A stretch of 64,000 nt of DNA. It comes from Candidatus Nitrosocaldus schleperae. Lineage in GTDB: Archaea > Thermoproteota > Nitrososphaeria > Nitrososphaerales > Nitrosocaldaceae. The stretch covers positions 1 through 64,000 of the forward strand of contig JABXGR010000003.1 in NCBI GenBank assembly GCA_013538805.1. The letters run 5' to 3'. This document shows, piece by piece, positions 28,499-37,694 of the stretch. The stretch's first letter is position 1, and every line of letters starts with the position of its first letter. Under the pieces are notes generated by a model. The model did not search any database, was not told the origin of the DNA, and was given only the letters and a program-made list of their open reading frames with translations. A program made the position numbers and the translations under genes.

Positions 28499-28837
28499 TC
28501 TGTGTCGATTATTGGGTATGGTAAGTGGTATAAAATCCTTTTAATTTTTATGCTTGTTTTGTTGCATAACTAGTCTATCACTAATATTATGCTATACTAA
28601 TATCATCTTTAACTATTCTACTACTCTATTACTACTGTATTGTATAACAATAGCCCTCCCTCCATCTATTGGCCATATATAGCAACAATTCTATTCTCAT
28701 CCTTTGTAGATATGGTCTATTGTTATTCACTACTAATCTAGCCTTAGTTAATAACCTTCACGCATCTTGATGCGAGTAGATATGCCCTTATTATGAAGGA
28801 TAGAGATGAACCTATCCTCTTGCTATTATATATACTA
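28499..28837. other. Intergenic region without a gene
   Basis: 339 bp, AT-rich, no credible ORF. It contains the promoter of the 28223 gene near 28530 and two hairpins: CGCATC-TT-GATGCG (28761-28774) and AGGATAG with 8-nt loop and CTATCCT (28797-28818). The second is directly downstream of lysK. Confidence 0.7.
28797..28818 (-). terminator. Hairpin downstream of lysK
   Basis: AGGATAG (28797-28803), 8-nt loop, CTATCCT (28812-28818), 20 nt past the lysK stop. It could mark the 3' end of the lysW-lysX-lysK mRNA. No long T-run follows, so the call is weak. Confidence 0.35.
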
Positions 28838-29944
28838 CTACTTACCTACCTCCCTCTTGTGCAGTCTTGAGAGATGGTAGAGCGTTCTCTTCAGAACATC
28901 TATGCTTGCTATATACTCATCTATGCTTACATGCTCATCTGCAGAGTGTGATGAGTGTGAATCACCAGGCCCATATGTGACTATTGGTATGTTGAGGGCA
29001 TTGCCTAGAACATTCATATCCCCAGTGCCACTCTTCCTTATAAGCATTGGTCTCTTGCCTCTAACATCCATCACTGCAAGTACAAGTGCCCTAACAAGAG
29101 GTGAGTCATGCTTTGCCTCGAATGCCTCTGTCCTATCCTCTACACTATACTCTACTTTGATACCCTTCTTCCCTGCTACCCTGTTAAGTGTAAAGTCGAG
29201 CAGGTTAAGTACGTTCAATGTACTTAGCCCATTTGGAACCCTGATATCTATGGTTATGGAGCATCTTGCAGGTGTTACATTATGACTGCTACCTCCCTTT
29301 ATCTCTGTTATACAGTATGTTAAGCCTTTGTTGTTCATGCTAGCAAGTGCATCCTTTATGCTCTGCCAGAGTTCATACGCTTCTTCTATGGCATTACCAG
29401 CAAGCATTGGTGCACTAGCATGTGCACTATCACCAACATCGCATGTTATGTTGAGTGCTACCCTTCCCTTGTATGCTATAGTTATCTTCTCCAACCCGCT
29501 AGGCTCACCAAATATTGCATAGTCAGCATCTATGTTGTTCCTCATCAGATTCTTTACCCCTGTTGCATTACCCTCCTCATCAACAAGCCCAGCAAAGGTT
29601 ATAGTACCACAGTCCCTAGCAAGTGATGCTGCAAGTAGCAATGCTAGAAGGGGAGCCTTTGCATCAGATGCCCCTCTCCCATATATAAGCCCATCCCTTA
29701 TGCTTACAGGCATATACCCTGGAACAGTATCCATGTGCCCGCAGAGGAGTACTCTAGGGCTACCATAGCCCTTCCTTGCTATAACATTGCCAACATCATC
29801 TATGTGAACATGCTCGAAGCCAAGTTCACTTGCTGCTTTATCAGCAATAAGTCTTGCTAAGGGATACTCCTGCTTCGATGGAGTGTACAACTCCAATGCT
29901 TGCTTGAGGAGTTCTATTGCATACGAGTTTGATACTGTAACCAT
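28838..29944 (-). CDS. lysK: [LysW]-lysine/ornithine hydrolase (M20 family)
   Basis: 368 residues of the M20 metallopeptidase family. LLCGHMDTVPG, YGRGASDAKAPLLALLLA, LVDEEGNATG and the substrate-site region SGTGDMNV and HSSHSADEHVSIDEY are visible; two zinc ions should be bound by His, Asp and Glu. LysK removes the LysW carrier protein from the finished amino acid. It is the last gene of lysW-lysX-lysK; the dual lysine/ornithine role is inferred from the family. Confidence 0.9.
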   Translation of the reverse strand: MVTVSNSYAIELLKQALELYTPSKQEYPLARLIADKAASELGFEHVHIDDVGNVIARKGYGSPRVLLCGHMDTVPGYMPVSIRDGLIYGRGASDAKAPLLALLLAASLARDCGTITFAGLVDEEGNATGVKNLMRNNIDADYAIFGEPSGLEKITIAYKGRVALNITCDVGDSAHASAPMLAGNAIEEAYELWQSIKDALASMNNKGLTYCITEIKGGSSHNVTPARCSITIDIRVPNGLSTLNVLNLLDFTLNRVAGKKGIKVEYSVEDRTEAFEAKHDSPLVRALVLAVMDVRGKRPMLIRKSGTGDMNVLGNALNIPIVTYGPGDSHSSHSADEHVSIDEYIASIDVLKRTLYHLSRLHKREVGK

Positions 29945-29995
29945 ACCTTTATTCCTCTCTTCCTACCTCCCTCCTTCCCTCTCTCCATCCACCAC

Positions 29996-30886
29996 CTATT
30001 CTCTTTGCACTATATAGTCTATAATCTCATCTGCTATCTTTGAATTAGATACCCTAGCAACGTTCTTGAACTCAGTTGTAGGATTAACCTCATGAACAAG
30101 CAATCCTCTCGCCTCATCCTCCATGAGATCAACGCCAACAACCTCACCATTTACTGCCTTGCATGCCCTTATGCATATATCCTCCAACTCTTTGCTTATT
30201 GGGCATGGTTCTGCTCTACCTCCTAGAGCCATATTCGTCTTCCATTGCCCATCTCCAGCATACCTGTATATTGCTCCAAGCACTCTATCACCAGCAACTA
30301 TTGCCCTTATATCCCTTGGCGGTCTCCTAACATACTCTTGCAAGTAGTATATATGGTAGAGTGGGAACATATGCTCCCTATCCTCAACTACTGCTTCAGC
30401 AGCATCCCTATCCCTTATAAGTGCTATAAGCCTACCCCAACTACCAACCGTAGGCTTGAGCACAACAGGGTAGCCTAGAGCATCTATAGCCTTGAACACT
30501 GTATCCTGTGTGAATGCAAGCATGCTTCTAGGAGCATTTACACCATGCTTGATTAGCGCTAGATGAGCAAAGAGCTTGTTCCCTGCTATCATGCTACACT
30601 GGAATGGGTTTATTACACTATAACCTTTGGCTTCTAACGCAGCAGTGAGATGAAGGTTCCTGAAGTAACTAACACACCTCTGTAGGAATATCCCATTTAG
30701 AGGCTCAGATATAGAGCCATAGATTATGCTAGAGCCATTGCTACCATTGCTATTAAGGTCGATCAAAATATCCTTGCTGTCGAGCATCTTAACGTACAAG
30801 CCCTTCCTTACTGCTGCATCGTATAGTGCCTTCTCCTCCCACCTTACTAGATCGTACAGTATGTAGAGTTTGCTTACTGACCCCAA
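29996..30886 (-). CDS. lysX: LysW ligase (LysX/ArgX, ATP-grasp)
   Basis: 296 residues of the ATP-grasp family. N-terminal ILYDLVRWEEKAL, the grasp region VLKPTVGSWGRLIALI, and HEVNPTTEFKN with the metal-binding Glu/Asn. LysX joins the C-terminal Glu side chain of LysW to the amino group of alpha-aminoadipate or glutamate. The start is a TTG at 30886 that overlaps the end of lysW by 13 nt; no ATG lies in frame nearby. Whether it is lysine- or arginine-specific cannot be told from the sequence alone. Confidence 0.88.
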   Translation of the reverse strand: MGSVSKLYILYDLVRWEEKALYDAAVRKGLYVKMLDSKDILIDLNSNGSNGSSIIYGSISEPLNGIFLQRCVSYFRNLHLTAALEAKGYSVINPFQCSMIAGNKLFAHLALIKHGVNAPRSMLAFTQDTVFKAIDALGYPVVLKPTVGSWGRLIALIRDRDAAEAVVEDREHMFPLYHIYYLQEYVRRPPRDIRAIVAGDRVLGAIYRYAGDGQWKTNMALGGRAEPCPISKELEDICIRACKAVNGEVVGVDLMEDEARGLLVHEVNPTTEFKNVARVSNSKIADEIIDYIVQRE

Positions 30887-31047
30887 TCCTCTCCAACGAC
30901 TTGTGCAGGTTTGATATTAAATCCTTCCCCTTGCCTCTCCAGTTCGTAACTTGCTCCACAGTCTGGGCATGTGAGTATCTCACCCTCTATAGCATCGCTA
31001 GGCACTTTAAGATCTGCCTCGCACTCAAGACATCTAACCTTGATCAT
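30874..31047 (-). CDS. lysW: Amino-group carrier protein LysW, C-terminal Gln
   Basis: A 57-residue carrier. Zinc ribbon C6-x2-C9 and C27-x2-C30 (MIKVRCLECE and LTCPDCGASYELE), and a C-terminal EDWG tail. The canonical tail ends in EDWGE, where the last Glu is the site of substrate attachment; here the last codon is CAG, so the protein ends in EDWGQ. The reading was checked on the minus strand: stop TAA at 30874-30876, Q codon at 30877-30879. The TATA-like AAGTATAATTA at about 31074-31084 lies 27-37 nt before the ATG at 31047. Confidence 0.92.
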   Translation of the reverse strand: MIKVRCLECEADLKVPSDAIEGEILTCPDCGASYELERQGEGFNIKPAQVVGEDWGQ

Positions 31048-31548
31048 AACAGGCTAGTTGATGAGAGGTTAATTATACTTTGCTAGCGCTTCTAGCATAT
31101 GGTTAGATCAATCTAGCATCCTTATAGACTAGCTATAGGAGGCTAATGGTACCTGTTCCCTTTATAAGTGATCAGTAGTATGGTATATGCATGAATCTGA
31201 AGGGATCATCTATTGCTCTATTTGCTATCTACAATCCATCTCTCTGCTAGATGAACCCTCTATAATACTTGCTGGAGTGGCAGGTATATAGTATCGGTAT
31301 ATAGTACAATGGCATCTGAGCCTATATTACACCTCATATGAATAGCATAGCATAGCAGTTAGGAGTTTATTATTATTCTACTCATCTTTCTAGGCAAAGG
31401 ATCATAATATAATTAATATAATGCTAGAGCAACTGGCTTGATATTTGCATTTGGTTCTATATATACTGATAAACATTATAAATGGGAATACTCTCCCAAT
31501 CCCCTACACATTGATTAAAAAAATGGGTTGTGATTAGAATACTCTATT
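31048..31548. other. Intergenic region without a gene
   Basis: About 500 bp with no convincing ORF. It holds the lysW promoter (about 31074-31084), many CTAG-containing short words near 31080-31145, the T-run terminator of the pilin gene near 31515-31521 and a 15-bp duplication at its end (31534-31548). Nothing else is recognised. Confidence 0.7.
31513..31522 (-). terminator. T-run terminator after the pilin gene
   Basis: On the minus strand a T7 run lies 27 nt beyond the pilin stop codon at 31549, typical of archaeal termination. Confidence 0.5.
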
Positions 31549-31563
31549 TTAGAATACTCTATT
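31534..31563. repeat. 15-bp tandem duplication at the pilin 3' end
   Basis: TTAGAATACTCTATT occurs twice in direct succession (31534-31548 and 31549-31563). On the minus strand each unit ends in codons for Asn-Arg-Val-Phe-stop, so the last codons and the stop are duplicated. Confidence 0.9.
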
Positions 31564-32106
31564 TCCTGCAACTATCTCATACTTGAACTGCTGCCCACCT
31601 GCACTCTCTATTATTACAGTCAGGTTTGTACCAGCACTAACTGTTGATGATAATCTTAGCAGTAGTGTATCAGTACTTGCTGCATTGATGGTATTTGTAC
31701 CGCTACTTGTGCTTGAACCTATATGGAACTGTGAGGCTGCTAATGCACCACTGTTAAAGTTGTACTGTGCTCCATTAACATATACCTTGCTTATCTGTAG
31801 TGATGATGGCGAGTTATTCTTTATGTAGAGTGCAGCATATGTTATAGAGGCTCCATTGTTTGCTCCAGCGATTCCTCCACCAAGGTGGTTCTGTATAGGA
31901 TTAACTTGCCTCACATCGTAACCTACAAGTTGTATATTCTCTGCTACAGTGCTCTGTGGTGCTACTTTGCTAGATATGTTCTGGAAGTATGTATATACCA
32001 CAACACCTCCAACCACTGCTATTGCAACTAGCATGAGCGTTGCTATTATCGGCGATACACCTCTCTTTACTGCTCTCACCTCTTTGAATTTAGGCATCTC
32101 TGCCAT
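31549..32106 (-). CDS. Type IV pilin (probable major subunit)
   Basis: 185 residues. The class III leader ends in KRG and is followed by VSPIIATLMLVAIAVVGGVV, the archaeal pilin assembly helix. The rest is a Ser/Gly/Asn-rich beta domain ending in KYEIVAGNRVF. It is homologous to the pilin at 39999: both share GYD-x-R, LYIKN-x-SP and the C-terminal IVAG. It is transcribed away from the rest of the pilus operon with its own promoter and terminator, as a strongly expressed major pilin would be. A 16-bp palindrome at 32124-32139 lies just upstream. Confidence 0.85.
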   Translation of the reverse strand: MAEMPKFKEVRAVKRGVSPIIATLMLVAIAVVGGVVVYTYFQNISSKVAPQSTVAENIQLVGYDVRQVNPIQNHLGGGIAGANNGASITYAALYIKNNSPSSLQISKVYVNGAQYNFNSGALAASQFHIGSSTSSGTNTINAASTDTLLLRLSSTVSAGTNLTVIIESAGGQQFKYEIVAGNRVF

Positions 32107-32123
32107 GCAGTGTATTCCTACTT

Positions 32124-32139
32124 AGTATTTGAAAATACT
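32124..32139. promoter_or_regulatory. Palindrome between pilin and adhesin genes
   Basis: Perfect inverted repeat AGTATTT-GA-AAATACT, 18 nt before the pilin ATG and about 90 nt before the adhesin ATG. It lies where the pilin promoter should be, and is a candidate operator for the divergent pair. Confidence 0.5.
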
Positions 32140-32230
32140 TTAGAAGTTATTGTAATTACATACATAGCATGTGTAAGTATCAACTCTTATCTTACTTAAG
32201 AATATCTTTGGATATTTCAGGTTTATATCT

Positions 32231-35053
32231 ATGCGGATATGGAAGTGCATGTTGATCTGCTCTCTGCTATACCTGCTAACATTGCCTGTTGAATCATACA
32301 CGTATCCAGAAGGGTATACCAACTATATCATATTGAACCTATCCATTATGCCAGAGATAATAGAATATGGAGGAAAGGCTAGCGGTTTCATCTACCTAAC
32401 TGATGTTAATGGTAAGCCTGTACTTGCGGAAGATGATGTAAGGATACAACTCTCCCATTCCTCAGATATTGTATCTATACCAGATGAGGTTGTGATAAAG
32501 GCTAATGACTTCTATACAGTCTTTGAGATTGAAACTAAGGGTATTGGGGAAGCAAATATAACAGCAGTGAGCAATTCAACATCTTTAATACATCAACAGA
32601 ATATAACAAAATCATTAAAGATAGTAGAGGCAAATATACAATATTCACAAGAGAATGTAGAGGATATAAGAGTAGAGATCGAATCTCCTACAGGTAATTT
32701 CATCATGCTTACAGATTCTGAACTACCATTGCTTATAGTAATAAAGGATAGTTATGGAAGATACGTACCTGCTCCACACGATCTACAGATCAAGTTATCA
32801 TACAGCACTGAACTTATAACTCTTGAATATAATCCATATATACCTAAAGGAAGTTCATATATGATTGCAAAGGTAACTAGTTACAACTTATCAGGAATAG
32901 CATATCTTACTGCAAAGATAGATATAGATGGGAAGGAGGTAGTTACATCTACAAGCATAAGTATAACATCAGATAGAGCAAGCAGGCTTGAGATCTATGT
33001 GATGCCCCCAATAATAGGAAAGGGTTTCATGCCTATAGATATACTGATAATAACAACAGATTCTAATGGCGTGCCAGTACCTGCAGATAGAGATATTATA
33101 GTTAAGGTTACATCAAGCTCACCATCTCTATCAAAGCTTGATGAGAACTCTGCATTATCAAAGTATATCATAAGAAAAGGAGAGTATAGTATTAGCATAA
33201 GAGAGTACGGTATGTTCACATCAACAGGAAGAGTTAGTATAAGTGTTAGTGCATCTGGTATGGTTGGTACATCTGCAATATTGGATGTTGTAGAACCATT
33301 AATGGATAATAACAAGAAGATCAAGGAGAGGGTTCTTAAATTATTCATGCCTGAGCATATTGCAGAAAGAGGCATAATAACAGGAGTATATCAATCATAT
33401 GCTGTTGAGTATGATGAGGATGATTGTCCACTACTACAAGATATAACCATACAGGAAGGTATGCATGTAGGAATGGTTGATATAAGTAGTATTGTTGATG
33501 AATGTAAGAATGAAGGCTATATAGTACATAACATAGATCTACTCGATAAAGGTGGTTTATACCCAATCAGTAATGTAAGTATCAATAGAGCCTATGTTAC
33601 TATAAGCAATACACTAGTAGATGTTGTAGCAAATAATGTAGTTAACAATATGTATGGAGTTATCACCATTAAGAGTAATGGGAGCAATAACAGAGGTGGT
33701 GATGTAACAGTAACTGTGAATCTACAAGGTGTAGGTAATGCAACATCAACACTACATATAGTTGGTAATAGAATACCAGATAGAACTATAACTCTATTAC
33801 ATGAGACTCGATCCGAATATCATATCTTTGTAACTACTGTAGAATATGGTAATAGGCCAGTACGCACTAATATGCAATATATTGTAAACCCAATTGCAAC
33901 AAAACTCGAGATGGAAGGTTCATCTTATACAATGATTGTAATTCCAAAGGATTCGATCAGAGATAGGAGGCTTAGCATAATGCCTATAGGAATAGATGTT
34001 GATGATACTCTTGCAGTACATGTGGAACTTCCTAATGATAGTTTTGATGTAAAGTTGATGTTTCCATTCACAACAATAGTACCAATCAAGAATGAGTACA
34101 GAATAGGCTATATACAATTATTCAAGGATGGTATGATATATACTGCTACTAGTGATATCAATATAAAGATTACATCATCAAGCGATAATGTAATTATAAA
34201 CAATGCTATAGTAAGAAAAGGCTCATCCTATGCTCAATTCACACTTACAATAAGTAACCTGCTAAGAGAGGATAATGTTAAGTTAAGTATACCAGATAAG
34301 GGAATAGAGACAGAGATAAATATAGTGCTGCTTGATCTCGATGAGCCTAATATAATAGCATATAGTAATGATATAAATGATTCTATAGAGGTAAGAATAT
34401 ACACAAGAAAGGGCGCCAACATTGTATGGAAAGATACTTCTAACTATATTGAGAAGGATGATAATGCTATTAGAGTTGATGGAAAGGGTTTCTATGCTAG
34501 AGCATTGCTTAAACCATATCGTGATGTACAGCTTGATATAGTTGCTAGCATAGTTGCCCCAGGCTATAGGATATACAACATAAACCAGAGTATATATGAG
34601 TTCATACCCTATGCAGAGAGGGATGATGATGTATATGGTGCATTGAATCTATCTGTAAAGAGAGCAACACTTTACGCTGGCATTACTGGCTATATAGAGG
34701 TTGTTGTTAATGATAGCCATGGTAACCCAGTAAGTATGGCAAAAGTTAATGTGTATGGTGGTGATGATGTTGAAATACTTACTAACACACTCTACACCAA
34801 TGATGATGGTATTGCAAGAATATTCATAAAGACTATGAAAGACTCTACACTCAACATAGATGTTAGCAAGGCTGGGTATACTACATTGAGCATACAAGTA
34901 CCTATAACTGTCAGAGTAGAGCAAGAGAATGATGGCACAAAGATGGATATGGTTCAGTATATACTCATGAGTACATCCATAGGCGGTGTAGCATCCATAC
35001 TTGCCTTCATATTAAAGAGTAGAAGGAACAATAGAGGTGGTGAAGAAGAATAG
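32231..35053 (+). CDS. Large secreted Ig-like surface protein, pilus-linked
   Basis: 940 residues with signal peptide (CMLICSLLYLLTLPVESYTY near the N-terminus) and one C-terminal membrane span (about 909-930) with a basic cytoplasmic tail, RRNNRGGEEE. The body is a string of beta-sandwich repeats sharing a loose pattern: G-x-P-V or G-x-Y-V near a turn, a D-I-x-I-K-x-S-S strand and an I-x-K-G-x-x-Y strand; the last (GNPVSMAKVNVYGGDDVEIL) looks like a bacterial Ig-like Big domain. Many N-x-S/T sequons suggest glycosylation. It lies first in the pilus operon and ends 17 nt inside the ATPase gene. An adhesin or pilus-docking role is inferred. Confidence 0.75.
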   Translation: MRIWKCMLICSLLYLLTLPVESYTYPEGYTNYIILNLSIMPEIIEYGGKASGFIYLTDVNGKPVLAEDDVRIQLSHSSDIVSIPDEVVIKANDFYTVFEIETKGIGEANITAVSNSTSLIHQQNITKSLKIVEANIQYSQENVEDIRVEIESPTGNFIMLTDSELPLLIVIKDSYGRYVPAPHDLQIKLSYSTELITLEYNPYIPKGSSYMIAKVTSYNLSGIAYLTAKIDIDGKEVVTSTSISITSDRASRLEIYVMPPIIGKGFMPIDILIITTDSNGVPVPADRDIIVKVTSSSPSLSKLDENSALSKYIIRKGEYSISIREYGMFTSTGRVSISVSASGMVGTSAILDVVEPLMDNNKKIKERVLKLFMPEHIAERGIITGVYQSYAVEYDEDDCPLLQDITIQEGMHVGMVDISSIVDECKNEGYIVHNIDLLDKGGLYPISNVSINRAYVTISNTLVDVVANNVVNNMYGVITIKSNGSNNRGGDVTVTVNLQGVGNATSTLHIVGNRIPDRTITLLHETRSEYHIFVTTVEYGNRPVRTNMQYIVNPIATKLEMEGSSYTMIVIPKDSIRDRRLSIMPIGIDVDDTLAVHVELPNDSFDVKLMFPFTTIVPIKNEYRIGYIQLFKDGMIYTATSDINIKITSSSDNVIINNAIVRKGSSYAQFTLTISNLLREDNVKLSIPDKGIETEINIVLLDLDEPNIIAYSNDINDSIEVRIYTRKGANIVWKDTSNYIEKDDNAIRVDGKGFYARALLKPYRDVQLDIVASIVAPGYRIYNINQSIYEFIPYAERDDDVYGALNLSVKRATLYAGITGYIEVVVNDSHGNPVSMAKVNVYGGDDVEILTNTLYTNDDGIARIFIKTMKDSTLNIDVSKAGYTTLSIQVPITVRVEQENDGTKMDMVQYILMSTSIGGVASILAFILKSRRNNRGGEEE

Positions 35054-36767
35054 GAGGAGGCGATTATCTATGAGGAAGGAAGAGGAGAATAGGTTTTGTG
35101 ATTATGATAATATAACAATTAGTAGAGCTATTAGTATAGATAAGATCACATCTAAATTAAATACAGTATTCAAGTATAAAGGTATTAAGATTCTACCATT
35201 ATTAAAGAACATTAATAACAACAAGAGTTATATGGTTAACAATGAAAATCACATTGCTAATTATAATTATCTCAAGCCTAAATATAGTATAGCCTCAATC
35301 CAGCATATAGAGTTATTCAACACAACGATCTATACTGCAATAGTTAATGATGATAGTGTGAAGGGTGGCAAGCGCTATGTTGTCATAGAACCTACACTAA
35401 CAGCAAAAGATCTAAAGAACCTTGAGTTCATAAAACAAGTCATCCTGGATGAACTTATAATCGATATAAGCAAGATGAGGAATCTACATGAAGGAAAGGA
35501 GTATGAGCTTAATAAACTTCTGCTTGAAGTTGATAAGATAGTACGAAGATATGATATGAAGATCAATAGATCATTAAATAAACTTAAGTATTATATAGTG
35601 AGAGATCTCCTTTACCTTGGTAAGATAGAACCACTCATGCATGATCATATGATAGAGGAGGTTAATTGTGATGGACCAAATATACCAGTGTATATATGGC
35701 ATAGGGAGTATGAATCATTACCAACAAACATAGTGTTTACTGAGAAGGAATTAGATAGTTTAGTTATTAAGATTGCATATCTTGCAGGGAAGCACATCTC
35801 TCTATCCTTACCTATACTTGATGCATCACTTACTGATGGAAGTAGGGTTAACATTACATTTGGTAAGGAGATAACTAGAAAAGGTAGTACATTCACTATA
35901 AGGAGATTTAGAGCAGATCCTATAACCATCATCGATCTTATACAATTCAAGACCATAACATCCCAACTTTGTGCATATCTTTGGTACTGTGTAGAGAAGG
36001 GTATGACTATGCTTATAGCAGGGGGTACAGCAAGTGGTAAGACTGTATTGCTCAATGCAATAGCATCACTCATCCCACCAAACAATAAAATTGTGAGCAT
36101 AGAGGATACTGCTGAGATAAATCTACCACATGAGAACTGGATACAGTCAGTATCAAGACAGAGTTTTATTGGTTCATCAAGTAATGAGATAACATTATTC
36201 GATCTGTTAAGAGCAGCACTAAGACAGAGACCAGATATTATAATAGTTGGAGAGACTAGAGGAAGGGAAGCATACACACTATTCCAGGCTATGGCTACAG
36301 GACATGGAGGATTATCAACAATACATGGCGACTCTGTAGATGCTGTAATAAGTAGACTTGTATCGCCTCCAATGGATGTGCCCCTCCAACTCATAACATC
36401 AAGCCTTGATATGATAATATTACAGACTAGATTCAAGAATAAGGAGGGAAGGAGTGTAAGGCGGGTTATGCAGATTGCAGAGATAAATGGTATTAATGAT
36501 GATAATAGTATAGAATATGTGGATTCCTTCGTTTATGATGCTAATATTGATGAACAGATATATACTGATAAGAGTGTAGTTCTTGATAAGATAGCAAAGA
36601 GATTTGGGCTTGATGAGAAGACTATAAGTGATAACATAAGGATAAGGAAATACATACTTGATTGGCTTGCAATGAAAGGGATAAGGAGGTTCAACGAGGT
36701 TAATAAATACATTAGCGAATTCTATACCAATCCAAGAATGCTCTATGAGAGGCTGAGGATAAGCTAA
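35037..36767 (+). CDS. Type IV pilus/Tad secretion ATPase
   Basis: 576 residues of the VirB11/FlaI/TadA family. Walker A GGTASGKT, Asp box IEDTAEINL, Walker B IIIVGETRGREA and His box TGHGGLSTIHGDSV. It powers pilin assembly from the cytoplasm. The N-terminal about 120 residues are Lys/Asn/Ile-rich and not conserved. The start is GTG at 35037 (or ATG at 35070), overlapping the adhesin gene. The next two genes encode its membrane platform. Confidence 0.9.
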   Translation: MVKKNRRRRLSMRKEEENRFCDYDNITISRAISIDKITSKLNTVFKYKGIKILPLLKNINNNKSYMVNNENHIANYNYLKPKYSIASIQHIELFNTTIYTAIVNDDSVKGGKRYVVIEPTLTAKDLKNLEFIKQVILDELIIDISKMRNLHEGKEYELNKLLLEVDKIVRRYDMKINRSLNKLKYYIVRDLLYLGKIEPLMHDHMIEEVNCDGPNIPVYIWHREYESLPTNIVFTEKELDSLVIKIAYLAGKHISLSLPILDASLTDGSRVNITFGKEITRKGSTFTIRRFRADPITIIDLIQFKTITSQLCAYLWYCVEKGMTMLIAGGTASGKTVLLNAIASLIPPNNKIVSIEDTAEINLPHENWIQSVSRQSFIGSSSNEITLFDLLRAALRQRPDIIIVGETRGREAYTLFQAMATGHGGLSTIHGDSVDAVISRLVSPPMDVPLQLITSSLDMIILQTRFKNKEGRSVRRVMQIAEINGINDDNSIEYVDSFVYDANIDEQIYTDKSVVLDKIAKRFGLDEKTISDNIRIRKYILDWLAMKGIRRFNEVNKYISEFYTNPRMLYERLRIS

Positions 36768-36778
36768 GGTGTATTATT

Positions 36779-37663
36779 ATGGATGCAAAGGTTGATGTTA
36801 GCGATAAGTCATCATATCCATTACAGAATATTGCTTATAGGTTGTTTGGAGGCATAGCATCATTACTTTACATACCATCATTAGAGAACAGTCTTAATAT
36901 TGCAATGATGCATATCCATCCATCTTCATACATCTCATACATGATATTCATTAGTATAATAGTTAGTGTTGCATCTTCTGCTCTACTATATATTATAAGT
37001 GATGCTCTTAAGAACTATATTCACATACTCCCCGTAATACCTCTCTATCTCTTTATGTTAACATTCTTACTCTTCTATGTATATCCACGTATAAAAGCAA
37101 ATGAGAGAATGAATAAGATAGAACAGGAGATGGTTAGTAGTATAGGTCTTATGGCAATTCTTGCAAGTACTGGTATGAGGTTAGAGGAGATAATAACATA
37201 TCTAGCAAGAGGATCTGGCCAGTTTGCAAATGATATGAAGTGGGTTATTAGCAAGATCGAAGTAGTAGGTATGGATACCATTACTGCTTTACGTATGCTG
37301 GAAGAGAGATCTACTGGTAAATACAAGAAGTTTATCACAGGGTTGATAGATGCATATAGGATAGGTAATATTACAGAGTATCTTATTAATACATCAAATG
37401 TAATGATGAATGATAAGAGAAGTAAGATACAGAAGAGCATAGAGAATATGAATCTGATTGGAGAGATGTATATAATGATGATGATAGTCTTCCCTATATT
37501 AGCAATAGTCATGCTTGTTATATTAGGTATGCTTGACTCTAATGGCATGATAGGAATTAGTACAATAGACATGATGAGACTTTTGGTATATGTGTTTATA
37601 CCATTAATAGGCATCATCATGTTAATTATATCAGATAGCATGATAGGCAAGGTGATTAGATAA
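36779..37663 (+). CDS. Pilus platform protein, TadB/TadC-like half
   Basis: 294 residues. Hydrophobic segments at about 55-75 and 85-105 near the N-terminus, a cytoplasmic helical domain (about 110-215) of the T2SF type with GLMAILASTGMRLEEIITYL, and two more spans at the C-terminus. At half the size of archaellum FlaJ, it resembles a Tad platform subunit; the second half is the next gene. Confidence 0.8.
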   Translation: MDAKVDVSDKSSYPLQNIAYRLFGGIASLLYIPSLENSLNIAMMHIHPSSYISYMIFISIIVSVASSALLYIISDALKNYIHILPVIPLYLFMLTFLLFYVYPRIKANERMNKIEQEMVSSIGLMAILASTGMRLEEIITYLARGSGQFANDMKWVISKIEVVGMDTITALRMLEERSTGKYKKFITGLIDAYRIGNITEYLINTSNVMMNDKRSKIQKSIENMNLIGEMYIMMMIVFPILAIVMLVILGMLDSNGMIGISTIDMMRLLVYVFIPLIGIIMLIISDSMIGKVIR

Positions 37664-37694
37664 TATGCTAGTATTATGTAGAAGGTGAGTTAAG

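Noticed and set aside
31080-31500. Small RNA or gene in the lysW-pilin gap
   Set aside because: Only very short ORFs, no tRNA-like fold and no strong hairpin could be found by eye.
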